Positions 1 through 7,340 of a stretch of DNA of 64,000 bases are shown piece by piece; position 1 is the stretch's first letter, and each line of letters starts with the position of its first letter. The notes beneath the pieces were generated by a model. The model did not search any database and had not been told where the DNA came from. It saw nothing but the letters and a program-made list of their open reading frames with translations. Where the stretch lies: assembly GCF_028657195.3 (NCBI RefSeq), contig NZ_JANCPR020000014.1, positions 62,001-126,000 of the forward strand, read 5' to 3'. This DNA is from Streptomyces iconiensis. GTDB taxonomy: Bacteria > Actinomycetota > Actinomycetes > Streptomycetales > Streptomycetaceae. Position numbers and translations under genes: made by a program.

Positions 1-15
1 GCACGCCGCGCATGA
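1..15 (+). CDS. 3' end of a gene entering from the left (only last codons)
   Basis: Four codons (Ala-Arg-Arg-Ala) and a TGA at 13-15 are open in frame 1. The TGA overlaps the ATG of the next gene as ATGA, the usual sign of translational coupling. By analogy with SsuABC/TauABC operons the missing gene could be the periplasmic substrate-binding lipoprotein of the importer, but too little is visible to say. Confidence 0.3.
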   Translation, partial: ARRA

Positions 16-1001
16 CCGGCGGACACCCGGCCACCGGGAGCACGGAGCGTGCAGCCGGAGCGGGTGCCGGAGCGGGTGCCGGAGCTGAAGCCGGGGCCGG
101 AGCTGAAGCCGGAGCCGGTGTCGGTGTCGGTGCCGGAGCCGGTGTCGGAGCTGGTGCTGGAGCTGGAGCCGGGGTTGGAGCGGGGGTTGGGGCCGCACCG
201 GGGCCCGGCTCCCGGCGCACGCGTACGCGCTCCCTGCCGCGTACGCTCCTGCTGCACCTCGGCGTCCCCGTCGCGGCCGTCGCCGCGTGGCAGGTGGCGG
301 CCGAGGCGCACGGCAGCGTGTTCTTCCCGCCGCCTGCGCGGATCGTGGCGCACGCGTACGACCTGTGGTTCTCGGGCCCGGCCCGGCGGCTGTTCCTGAC
401 CGACGACGCGGTCGCCAATCTGCTGCCCAGCATCGGCCGGGTGCTCGCCGGTTTCGCGCTGGCCGCGCTCGCGGGAATCGTGCTGGGGCTGCTGCTCGGC
501 CGCTCCCGTACGGCGTACGCGCTGTGCGACCCGGTGCTCCAGTTCGCCAGGGCCGTGCCGCCGCCCGCGCTGGTTCCGGTGTCCGTCGTCTTCTTCGACC
601 TCGGTACGTCGATGCAGCTCGCCGCGATCGTCTTCAGCGCGGTATGGCCCGTACTGATCAACACGGCGGACGGGGTGCGCGGCGTCGAACCGTTGCGGCT
701 GGACGTCGCTGCGGTGCTGCGGATGCCGCTCGCCGCGCGGATCCGGCTGCTGTACCTGCCCTCGGCACTGCCCCGGATCTTCGCGGGGCTGCGGCTGAGC
801 CTGGCGCTCTCGCTGATCCTGATGGTCTTCTCCGAACTGCTGCCCGGCACGGCCGACGGCATCGGCTTCCAGCTCGTCGACGCCCAGACCCGCTCCGACC
901 TGCTCACCGTCTGGGCCGTCCTGCTGTTCCTCGGCGTACTCGGCCATCTGCTCAACACCCTGCTGCTCGCCCTCGAACGACTCGTACACACAGCGCCGTG
1001 A
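12..1001 (+). CDS. ABC importer permease, SsuC/TauC-like
   Basis: This 329-residue inner-membrane permease belongs to the BPD_transp_1 family that moves sulfonates, nitrate, pyrimidine precursors and similar organic anions. About six hydrophobic segments lie from residue 75 to the end, and the cytoplasmic EAA-type loop is seen as EPLRLDVAAVLRMPLAARIRLLYLPSALP (split: EPLRLDVAAVLRM, then PLAARIRLL). Residues 20-66 are an unusual Gly/Ala/Val low-complexity stretch coded by short DNA repeats, so the functional start could lie downstream of the ATG chosen here. The ATPase for the complex is probably the gene at 3093. Substrate unknown; the intervening decarboxylase suggests an aromatic or 2-oxo acid (inference). 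Confidence 0.8.
   Translation: MTGGHPATGSTERAAGAGAGAGAGAEAGAGAEAGAGVGVGAGAGVGAGAGAGAGVGAGVGAAPGPGSRRTRTRSLPRTLLLHLGVPVAAVAAWQVAAEAHGSVFFPPPARIVAHAYDLWFSGPARRLFLTDDAVANLLPSIGRVLAGFALAALAGIVLGLLLGRSRTAYALCDPVLQFARAVPPPALVPVSVVFFDLGTSMQLAAIVFSAVWPVLINTADGVRGVEPLRLDVAAVLRMPLAARIRLLYLPSALPRIFAGLRLSLALSLILMVFSELLPGTADGIGFQLVDAQTRSDLLTVWAVLLFLGVLGHLLNTLLLALERLVHTAP
55..200 (+). repeat. Short GC-rich tandem repeats coding a Gly/Ala tract
   Basis: Repeated 6-bp and 18-bp motifs built on GGTGCCGGAGC and GAAGCCGG give the permease an N-terminal run alternating Gly with Ala, Val or Glu. It precedes the first membrane segment and is not part of the family's core. Such tracts expand and contract by slippage without shifting frame, because the unit is a multiple of 3. 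Confidence 0.7.
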
Positions 1002-1055
1002 CCCCGGAAGTCCCGTACACCACCGCCCCGTTCGCCCCCGGCCCGCACGACCGAA

Positions 1056-1146
1056 CCCGCACGCACCCGAGAACCCCGCACGCACCCGAGAACCCTGTAC
1101 GCACCGAACCCGTACGCATCAGAGAACCCCGTACGCACCTGAGGAG
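1056..1146 (+). repeat. Five degenerate 16-19 bp tandem repeats before the decarboxylase
   Basis: Units built on CGCACGCACCCGAGAAC fill the gap between the permease and the decarboxylase. The first two copies are identical 19-mers (1056-1074 and 1075-1093) and the next three are degenerate. The last copy runs into the ribosome binding site GAGGAGG at 1141-1147. Confidence 0.75.
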
Positions 1147-1155
1147 GTGGCCCTC

Positions 1156-3096
1156 ATGGCCGTGCCCCCGACCGTTCGCGAGGCCGTCGTCGCGCTGTGC
1201 CGGGACACCGGCATGACGACGGTCTTCGGCAACCCGGGCTCCACCGAACTGCGGATGTTCCGCGACTGGCCGGACGACTTCCGTTACGTGCTGGGCCTCC
1301 AGGAGTCCACAGCCGTCGCCATGGCGGCCGGGCACGCGCTGGGTACGGGCCGCGCAGCGCTGGTCAGCCTGCACTCGGCCGGCGGGGTCGGGCACGCGCT
1401 CGGCGCGGTCTTCAACGCCTACCGCGACCGGGTGCCCGTGGTCGTCGTCGCGGGCCAGCAGACCCGCGCGCTGCTCCCGCTGCGGCCCTTCCTCGGCGCG
1501 GACGAGCCGACCCGCTTCCCCGAGCCGTACGTGAAGTTCGCGCGCCAGCCCGAGCGCGCGGCGGACGTGCCGGCCGCGCTCGCCGAGGCGCACCGGGTGG
1601 CCATGTCGCACCCGCGCGGGCCGGTCTTCCTGTCCGTACCGGAGGACGACTGGGACCGGCCGGCCGCTTACGTGCCCCCTCGTACGGTGTACAGCGCGCA
1701 CACCGCCGACCCCGGTGTCCTCGCCCGGCTCGCCCACCGGCTCGACACCGCTGCCCGTCCCGCGCTGGTCGTCGGCCCCGGCGTGGACGACGAGCACGCC
1801 ACCCGCGAGGTCACCGAACTCGCCGAAAGGACCCGCGCCGCCGTGTGGATCAGCCCGCTGTCAGGGCGCTCAGGATTCGACGAACGGCACCCGCTCTTCC
1901 AGGGCTTCCTGCCACCCGTACCCGACCGGCTCGCGGCCCAACTCGCCCCGTACGACCTCGTGGTGGCGCTCGGCGCACCGCTGTTCACCTACCACGTGGA
2001 CACCGGCGGACCGCCGCTGGCGGCAGGCACCGAGCTGTGGCACCTGGACTGCGACCCGGCGCAGGCCGCCTGGCTGCCGGTCGGCACCAGCGTCGTCACC
2101 ACCCTGCGGCCCGCCGTCGGCGCGCTGGCCGGACTCGTCCGCGCGGCCGACCGCGCCGCACCAGCGCCGCGCCCCGCACCAACGCGGGCACCGGCCCCGG
2201 CCCCGGTCACGGTCACGGGCACGGCCCCGTCCCCGTCCCCGGCCCCGGCCCCGGTCGGCGGGCGGATCACCGTCGAGGCGCTGTTCGACCTGCTCGCGGA
2301 CCGGCTGCCGCGCGACACCGTTCTGGTGGAGGAGACCCCCAGCCACCGCGAGATCCTGCACGATCGGCTGTCCGTCAGCGGCCCGGGCCGCTTCCTGACC
2401 ACCGGCAGCGGCGCACTGGGCTGGGGCCTGCCGTTGGCCGTCGGCCGCGCGCTCGCCGACCGGCGGCGGGTGGTGTGCGTGCTCGGGGACGGCTCGGCGC
2501 TCTACTCGGTGCAGGCCCTGTGGACCGCCGTACGGCACCGGGCCCCCGTCACCTACCTGCTGCTGGACAACGGCGGCTACAGCGCCGTCCGTGGCCTGGC
2601 ACGCAGGCTCGCCATCCGGGACGTACCCGGTACCGACATCGGCGGCATCGACTTCGCGCTGCTCGCCGCGTCGTTCGGCTGCCCCGGCGAACTGGTCGAG
2701 GACCCGGCAGCACTGCCCGCCGCGCTCGACCGTGCCCTCGCACCCGGCGACGACGAGGGCCCGCTCCTGCTGCACGTACGAGTACCGGCCGACGACTCCC
2801 CGCCGTACGGCACCGGGACGCCGGACGGCGCCGGGGCGTCGCGGGGCACGGGGCTGTCGCGGGGCACGGGGGCGCCGTCCGGTTCTGCCGTGTCGGACAG
2901 TGCCGAGGTGCCGTTCGGCGTGGAGGTGCCCGGCCGCACGGGGGCGCCGTCCGGCGTGGAGGTGCCCGGCCGCACGGGGGCGCCGTCCGGCGTGGAGGTG
3001 CCCGGCCGCACGGGGGCGCCGTCCGGGACTGCGGTGCCGGACCGCACCGGGGCGCCGTACGGCGCGGACGCGCCCGGCCGCACTGAGGCTGGGTGA
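1156..3096 (+). CDS. mdlC: Benzoylformate decarboxylase-like ThDP enzyme
   Basis: A 646-residue thiamine-diphosphate enzyme expected to decarboxylate benzoylformate or a related 2-oxo acid to an aldehyde. Pseudomonas BFD active-site residues are recognisable: Ser29 in NPGS (26-29), Glu50 in LQES, His73 in SLHSAGG and the His of GAPLFTYH. The ThDP/Mg motif GDGSALYS...LLLDNGG is in the C-terminal third. ATG 1156 is chosen because GAGGAGG sits 8 nt upstream; an in-frame GTG at 1147 lies on that site. After the catalytic core a tail of about 95 residues is built of 12-residue repeats (GVEVPGRTGAPS) not known from the family. It overlaps the ATPase gene by 4 nt, so it is translated together with the importer. 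Confidence 0.85.
   Translation: MAVPPTVREAVVALCRDTGMTTVFGNPGSTELRMFRDWPDDFRYVLGLQESTAVAMAAGHALGTGRAALVSLHSAGGVGHALGAVFNAYRDRVPVVVVAGQQTRALLPLRPFLGADEPTRFPEPYVKFARQPERAADVPAALAEAHRVAMSHPRGPVFLSVPEDDWDRPAAYVPPRTVYSAHTADPGVLARLAHRLDTAARPALVVGPGVDDEHATREVTELAERTRAAVWISPLSGRSGFDERHPLFQGFLPPVPDRLAAQLAPYDLVVALGAPLFTYHVDTGGPPLAAGTELWHLDCDPAQAAWLPVGTSVVTTLRPAVGALAGLVRAADRAAPAPRPAPTRAPAPAPVTVTGTAPSPSPAPAPVGGRITVEALFDLLADRLPRDTVLVEETPSHREILHDRLSVSGPGRFLTTGSGALGWGLPLAVGRALADRRRVVCVLGDGSALYSVQALWTAVRHRAPVTYLLLDNGGYSAVRGLARRLAIRDVPGTDIGGIDFALLAASFGCPGELVEDPAALPAALDRALAPGDDEGPLLLHVRVPADDSPPYGTGTPDGAGASRGTGLSRGTGAPSGSAVSDSAEVPFGVEVPGRTGAPSGVEVPGRTGAPSGVEVPGRTGAPSGTAVPDRTGAPYGADAPGRTEAG
2845..3096 (+). repeat. 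36-bp tandem repeat array coding the decarboxylase tail
   Basis: Seven 36-bp units in register run to the stop codon; the unit at 3061-3096 includes the TGA. The three copies at 2917-2952, 2953-2988 and 2989-3024 are identical, and the outer ones are degenerate. Each codes 12 residues on the pattern GVEVPGRTGAPS. Recent homogenisation of the central copies is likely. Confidence 0.9.
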
Positions 3097-3869
3097 CCGC
3101 GCACATGCTGCACATCGACCACCTCGGCCACCGCTACGGCGTCGGCCCTCCGGTGCTGGCGGACATCCAACTGACCGTCCCTGACGGCCAGTTGGTCACC
3201 CTCGTGGGCCCTTCCGGGTGCGGCAAGTCCACCCTGCTGCGCTGCGTCGCGGGTCTGACCCGGCCCGCGGAGGGCCGCGTCACCCTGGACGGCGAACCCG
3301 TTGACCGGGTCCCCGACCGGCTCGGCGTCGTCTTCCAGGACTACAGCCGCTCCCTCTTCCCCTGGCTGACCGTCCGCGACAACGTCTCCCTCCCGCTGCG
3401 CCGCCAGGGCCTCGGCCGCGCCCGCAGGCACGAGGAGGCGGCGCTGATGCTCGAACAGGTCGGCCTGGCCGGCACCGGAAAGCAGCACCCCTGGCAGCTC
3501 TCGGGCGGCATGCAGCAACGCGTCGCGCTGGCCCGCGCATTGGCGGCCCGGCCGGCGCTGCTGCTGATGGACGAGCCGTTCGGCGCGCTCGACGCGCAGA
3601 CCCGCGAGGACCTGGAGGACCTGTTGCTGCGGCTGCACAGGGAAGGCGGCCTGACCGTCCTGTTCGTCACCCACGACATCGACGAGAGCGTCTACGTCGG
3701 CGACCGCGTCGTGGTCCTCGCCCCGGGCCCCGGCCACGTCCGCGCCGACCTCCCCGTCGAACTGCCCCCCGTACGCGACCAGATCGCCACCCGCGCCCTG
3801 CCCGAGTTCACCGAACTGCGCGCGGAGGTCGGCCGCGCGGTACGCCCCGCCGGTACGGCCACGCCCTGA
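3093..3869 (+). CDS. ABC importer ATPase, SsuB/TauB-like
   Basis: A 258-residue nucleotide-binding subunit with all motifs: Walker A GPSGCGKST, Q-loop FQDYSRSLFPW, signature LSGGMQQR, Walker B LLLMDEPFGALD and the His switch in VTHDIDE. The GTG start overlaps the decarboxylase stop as GTGA; ATG 3105 is an alternative. The LFPW after the Q-loop and the DIDESVYVGDR end are typical of the nitrate/sulfonate/taurine family. It should energise the permease at 12-1001. The importer genes are split by the decarboxylase, so import and catabolism of one substrate are probably co-translated (inference). Confidence 0.88.
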   Translation: MTAHMLHIDHLGHRYGVGPPVLADIQLTVPDGQLVTLVGPSGCGKSTLLRCVAGLTRPAEGRVTLDGEPVDRVPDRLGVVFQDYSRSLFPWLTVRDNVSLPLRRQGLGRARRHEEAALMLEQVGLAGTGKQHPWQLSGGMQQRVALARALAARPALLLMDEPFGALDAQTREDLEDLLLRLHREGGLTVLFVTHDIDESVYVGDRVVVLAPGPGHVRADLPVELPPVRDQIATRALPEFTELRAEVGRAVRPAGTATP

Positions 3870-3998
3870 ACGGCGCGCAGCGCACCCCTTCGGCACGTCA
3901 ACGGCCGCTTTTCCAGGGGGAGCAGGGGCCGTGTACGTCGCCTCGGGTGCCCCGGCAGGCGTACCGTTCTGAGTGTCCAGGTCAGAACGGGAGCAGGT

Positions 3999-5171
3999 AT
4001 GCCTGAAAGCACTGACATCGGCTCCAGGCTCCGGGAGCTGCGCAAGCGTCGCGGTATGTCACAGCGCGAACTGGCAAAGGCCGCAGGGGTGTCACTCTCG
4101 ACCGTGAGACGGCTGGAGCAGGGCGACCCCGGGGGCACCAGGATGGAGACCGCGCGGGCGCTGGCCTCCGCGCTCCGGGTGGCGACCACGTCCCTGCTGC
4201 ACCGCGACCCGCCGGACGCAGACGCGCCCGACCCGACTCCCTGGCGAGGTCTGCGTCTTGCGGTGGCGGCCCCGCCGGCGTGCGGGACGGACGGCGAGGC
4301 GCCCACGCTCGGCGGGGTGTCCGGAGGGCTCGTAGAGGTACGGCGGCTGCACACAGCCAAGCGGATGGCGGACGAGACCGCCATGCTGGCGCCGCTCATC
4401 CGGGACGCCGACGCGCTCGGCTCCACTCCCCAGGTACGCAGCGTACGTGCCCAACTCCTGCACATGGCAGGCGCGTTGCTGACGCAGGCCCGCCAGTTCG
4501 AGAGCGCGGAGACAGCGCTGCGCCGGGCACTGGAGGAGGCGCCCGACCGCCTGCGTGCGGCCTCCGTCGTCACCACCTGGTCGTGGCTCCTGATGCGCCA
4601 GGGGCGGCTGGGAGAAGCGCGGGAGATGGCCCAGCGTTGGGCCGACGACACCGAACCGAGGCTGTCCCGCGCCCCCGTGGAGAGCGTGGCGGCCTGGGGC
4701 TGGCTCCTTCTGCACGGGGCATCGGCGAGTCTGCGGGACGCCCGCGACGGCGAGGCTGACGACATGATGCGCCTCGCCCGGGCGGCGGCCACCGTCACGG
4801 GGACGATCACGCCGAGCAGTACGCGGCCTGACCCGTGGGGGCCGGTGGTCGTGGCGTACAAGGTCGCCGAGCGCGGCGTGATCCTCGACCGCCCCGACGA
4901 GGTGCTGTCGGCCGGGCGACGCCTCGCGGGAACCGGGGCGGGCCAGGAGACGGACTATCTCCGGCACCGGCTCGACGTGGCGCGTGCGTACGTGATGGTC
5001 CGGAGTTACCACGAGGCGGTGGAGGTGCTGTCGGAGATCCGCGGGGCACAGCCGGAATGGCTGGCTCAGCAACGGTATGCGCGGGACATCATGACCGACG
5101 TGATCGGCAAGCGGCGGAAACTGACGGTCGAGATGCGGTCCCTTGCCGACGCGGTGGGTGTGCCGCTGTAG
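3999..5171 (+). CDS. XRE-family regulator with TPR-like C-terminus
   Basis: A 390-residue cytoplasmic protein. Residues 9-60 form a Cro/C1-type helix-turn-helix (LRELRKRRGMSQRELAKAAG followed by SLSTVRRLEQG). The remaining 300 residues are helical and Ala/Arg/Glu-rich, with pairs resembling tetratricopeptide repeats (for example FESAETALRRALEEAPDRLRAA, split FESAETALRR/ALEEAPDRL). This layout is common in Streptomyces developmental and peptide-sensing regulators; no target is evident. ATG 3999 follows GGGAGCAG at a good distance. It precedes two coupled small genes on the same strand and could control them, or the convergent P450-peptide unit, but nothing in the sequence proves this. Confidence 0.8.
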   Translation: MPESTDIGSRLRELRKRRGMSQRELAKAAGVSLSTVRRLEQGDPGGTRMETARALASALRVATTSLLHRDPPDADAPDPTPWRGLRLAVAAPPACGTDGEAPTLGGVSGGLVEVRRLHTAKRMADETAMLAPLIRDADALGSTPQVRSVRAQLLHMAGALLTQARQFESAETALRRALEEAPDRLRAASVVTTWSWLLMRQGRLGEAREMAQRWADDTEPRLSRAPVESVAAWGWLLLHGASASLRDARDGEADDMMRLARAAATVTGTITPSSTRPDPWGPVVVAYKVAERGVILDRPDEVLSAGRRLAGTGAGQETDYLRHRLDVARAYVMVRSYHEAVEVLSEIRGAQPEWLAQQRYARDIMTDVIGKRRKLTVEMRSLADAVGVPL

Positions 5172-5322
5172 AGCGAATGGGTACTTCAGGGCTGATCCCG
5201 GCGAAAGCACCATGGCGACCAAGCCCCCGACCGCTCTACGTTCGGTTACCAGTTGATCACCGAGGGGTCGCCGGAGGCGTCACGCGTCCGGTACCCCGCG
5301 AGCGCCGATCGAGGGCACCGGC

Positions 5323-5580
5323 ATGCAGACGACTCTGGCAACGCTCAGCACCGGCAGCGTGGCTACGGCACGCGGTACGCGGCGCACAGGCGAGGTGCTG
5401 TCCCTCTTCGAAGGGCACACCGCCCGCTCGCACCGGCAGGCGCGGTTACGCAGCGCCGAGGGCATGGAGTGGACGGCGCCGCTGCCGGATCTGGAGGCGG
5501 CCACGGAAGCGGAAGCGGACACGTACCGTGCGGCGCGCGCCGAGTTCATCGCGGCCCGTAACGCGAGGGCCGTGTCGTGA
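5323..5580 (+). CDS. Small hypothetical protein (85 aa)
   Basis: Not recognised. The 85-residue product is rich in Ala, Arg and Thr, has no membrane segment or signal peptide, and ends in a predicted helix (EAEADTYRAARAEFIAARNA). A reading frame with normal Streptomyces codon bias and the 4-nt GTGA overlap with the next gene support it as real. It follows the XRE regulator by 150 nt. Confidence 0.6.
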   Translation: MQTTLATLSTGSVATARGTRRTGEVLSLFEGHTARSHRQARLRSAEGMEWTAPLPDLEAATEAEADTYRAARAEFIAARNARAVS

Positions 5581-5744
5581 CGGTCGGCGTGATGACGATC
5601 CGCGTCTCGCGGGACGGCGGGCGTACGTGGACGAAGACGGTCACCGTCGCGCCCGACGCCACCGGGCCGCCCGCGTCACCGGGCTACCCACCGTGCCACT
5701 GCCCCCGCTGCCGCACCGCACCCGCCAACGCCCGAGAGGCGTGA
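5577..5744 (+). CDS. Small Cys-rich hypothetical protein (55 aa)
   Basis: A GTG start overlapping the previous stop gives 55 residues starting MTVGVMTIRVSRDGG; ATG 5592 is an alternative start. The N-terminal half (TIRVSRDGGRTWTKTVTV) looks like a beta hairpin. The C-terminal half holds CHCPRC, three cysteines and a histidine that could bind zinc or a metal cluster. No family was recognised. Coupling to the 85-residue gene suggests the two products act together (inference). Confidence 0.6.
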   Translation: MTVGVMTIRVSRDGGRTWTKTVTVAPDATGPPASPGYPPCHCPRCRTAPANAREA

Positions 5745-5769
5745 CCGCCCGTGGGGCGTGACCGGCAGC

Positions 5770-5808
5770 GTGGCCCGGTGCGGCGGGTCGGCCGGCGCAC
5801 CGGGCCAC
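5770..5808. terminator. Bidirectional hairpin between convergent small genes
   Basis: A perfect 13-bp inverted repeat, GTGGCCCGGTGCG at 5770-5782 and its complement at 5796-5808, encloses a 13-nt loop. It lies between the 55-aa gene (ending 5744, plus strand) and the 19-codon peptide gene (ending 5827, minus strand), so it can stop transcription from both sides. Confidence 0.75.
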
Positions 5809-5826
5809 TTGACGGGGCCGGACCCG

Positions 5827-5886
5827 TTACCAGTTCCAGCGACGGGACGGCTTGTTCCGGAGAATGCGCCGGGCAACTGTGAGCAT
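5827..5886 (-). CDS. Putative RiPP precursor peptide, C-terminal WNW core
   Basis: A 19-codon ORF encodes MLTVARRILRNKPSRRWNW and ends in TAA. The start is fixed: an in-frame TGA lies only two codons upstream of the ATG, and a full-length Shine-Dalgarno (GGAAGGAGGTGA, 5893-5904) ends 6 nt before it. The gene begins 20 nt after the stop of the P450 gene. A basic leader (six Arg, one Lys) followed by a short aromatic C-terminus is the pattern of precursors whose aromatic side chains are cross-linked by a dedicated P450 (biarylitide, cittilin and tryptorubin types). Here Trp17 and Trp19 (W-N-W) would be the linked residues (inference). It differs from biarylitides, whose core contains Tyr and whose precursor gene precedes the P450. 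No protease, transporter or RRE gene is adjacent on this strand. Confidence 0.72.
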   Translation of the reverse strand: MLTVARRILRNKPSRRWNW

Positions 5887-5892
5887 GGCTGT

Positions 5893-5904
5893 TCACCTCC
5901 TTCC
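5893..5904 (-). promoter_or_regulatory. Perfect Shine-Dalgarno of the precursor peptide
   Basis: GGAAGGAGGTGA on the minus strand is complementary to the 16S anti-SD core over at least eight bases and lies 6 nt (AACAGC-C) from the ATG at 5886. It is among the strongest sites in the window, which suggests the peptide is made in excess of the P450 from the same mRNA. Confidence 0.8.
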
Positions 5905-5906
5905 GA

Positions 5907-7046
5907 TTACGGGGCCGGGGACGTGGTGACGCGGTGGAGGACGAAGGGGCCGGGGACGGCGGCATCGGTCACCGTGGGGTGCGTGACACCGCCGGAGACG
6001 CTGAGGTGTGCTCCGCCGCCGACGCGGTCGAGCGCTTCGCCGGTCATGCGGTGGGCGACCGCCGCCGCTGTGCATGTGAACGGGCCTGCGCTGAAGGGCA
6101 GATACGGTCCGCACGCGTGTGGCTGTGACCACCGCTCGGGGCGGAAGGACCTGGGGTCGGTCCACCGTTGTTCGTCGTGATGCAGCAGATAGGGGCTCAC
6201 CGACAGGGTGGTGCCGGCCCGCAGGGTAACGCCGCCGATCTCCATGCGGCGGGGCACATCGCGTCCGACCATCCAGACCATCGGGCGGCACCGCGCCGCC
6301 TCGCGTACGGCCCACTCGGTCGGCCAGGACCATGGTGGGCCAGATGTGCCGTGGAGGCGGGGCAGCAGCAGTGACCAGGCCAGCGCGTAACCGACGTTGC
6401 GCACGATGGACTGGTGGAGCAGCAGGTACAGCTCGGCGACCGTCCGGTCGCCGGACTCGGCGGGACAGGCGTGGAGCACGGTGTCGAGCAGGTCCGGCGG
6501 CTCCGGGGGACGGCCCTGCCGCCGGCGTTCCCTGACGTGCGCGAGCGTTGCCTCCGCCAGCTTGAGGCGCATCATCTCCGCCCGCGCCCGCCGGCGCATG
6601 TGCGGCGAGCGCACCAGCAACCCGTTGTGCACCGCCTGATGCATCATCCGCCGCAGCGGCGGGTCGGCTTCCGGCCGCAGCAGGAAGTCAGCCGTGCTCA
6701 GAAAGACGAGGTCGGGGCCGGTGACGGGCCAGGGGCTGGCCGCGGGCAATTGGGCGACCGCCCGCACCATGTTGTCGCGGTAGTCGCCCGCGTAGGCGTC
6801 CAGCGCGTGACGTACCGCGCGCCCGAGAATCACCTGCGCGGCGCGGGACGGCAGGAGGTCCCGGAAGAACGCTGACCTCCCCGAGTTGAAGTCCGGCTCG
6901 CTCAACACGCTGAGCGCCAGGTCGGCATCGCTCACACACCAGCCGCCCCAGGGAAGCCGGAACATCCCCTCGGGGGCGCGGCGGGCGAGATCCTCGATGA
7001 ATCCGAGTGGATCATGCCGGAACTTCCGCATACGGCTCGGGTTCAT
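5907..7046 (-). CDS. Cytochrome P450, probable RiPP cross-linking enzyme
   Basis: A 379-residue P450, slightly short for the family. The haem-thiolate signature is FSAGPFTC near residue 318-325, with Cys325 as ligand; the Gly that normally follows (CxG) is Ala. The K-helix ExxR is EAAR and the meander is FRPERW. The I-helix is atypical: the segment LLLHQSIVRNVGYALAW has no acid-alcohol pair (AGxxT), as reported for some peptide- and carrier-bound-substrate P450s. ATG 7046 is preceded by GGAGGG; the frame is open for 14 more codons upstream. It is followed by the 19-codon peptide gene and diverges from a MarR/exporter pair. The role proposed, oxidative Trp-Trp coupling in the peptide, rests on this linkage; no ferredoxin gene is nearby. 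Confidence 0.85.
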   Translation of the reverse strand: MNPSRMRKFRHDPLGFIEDLARRAPEGMFRLPWGGWCVSDADLALSVLSEPDFNSGRSAFFRDLLPSRAAQVILGRAVRHALDAYAGDYRDNMVRAVAQLPAASPWPVTGPDLVFLSTADFLLRPEADPPLRRMMHQAVHNGLLVRSPHMRRRARAEMMRLKLAEATLAHVRERRRQGRPPEPPDLLDTVLHACPAESGDRTVAELYLLLHQSIVRNVGYALAWSLLLPRLHGTSGPPWSWPTEWAVREAARCRPMVWMVGRDVPRRMEIGGVTLRAGTTLSVSPYLLHHDEQRWTDPRSFRPERWSQPHACGPYLPFSAGPFTCTAAAVAHRMTGEALDRVGGGAHLSVSGGVTHPTVTDAAVPGPFVLHRVTTSPAP

Positions 7047-7320
7047 CAGCCCTCCACGCCATGCGCCTTGGCCACATGAGTCGCCCAACCCTACGGCGGC
7101 TCCTGCCAGTTGGAGTCAAGCGGTCACGTGGCCGGACTCTCCCGCGGCGAAACGGCACATGCCACTGGACCACTCGAACGAGAAGGTGAGCCCCGAACGG
7201 GCGACGACGCGAGACACGGAGGCGGCGTCACCATGCCGCGCACGTCCTCTCCCCGTTCAGAGGAAAGAAGTAGAGCCTTGGTATTTATCTGCTTCCATCT
7301 TGGCTTTTCTCGAACAGGTC

Positions 7321-7336
7321 CCAAGCGTTAGCTTGG
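7321..7336. promoter_or_regulatory. Operator-like palindrome at the MarR gene start
   Basis: CCAAGC-GTTA-GCTTGG is a perfect 6-bp inverted repeat ending 4 nt before the MarR ATG at 7341. A -10-like TAGCTT (7329-7334) lies inside it, 6 nt from the ATG, so the mRNA may be leaderless and the site is well placed for autorepression. Confidence 0.6.
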
Positions 7337-7340
7337 CTTC

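Noticed and set aside
7010..7077. Short frame MWPRRMAWRADEP... upstream of the P450 as an alternative precursor
   Set aside because: No Shine-Dalgarno, overlaps the P450 start, and lacks an aromatic C-terminus; the ORF at 5827-5886 fits far better.
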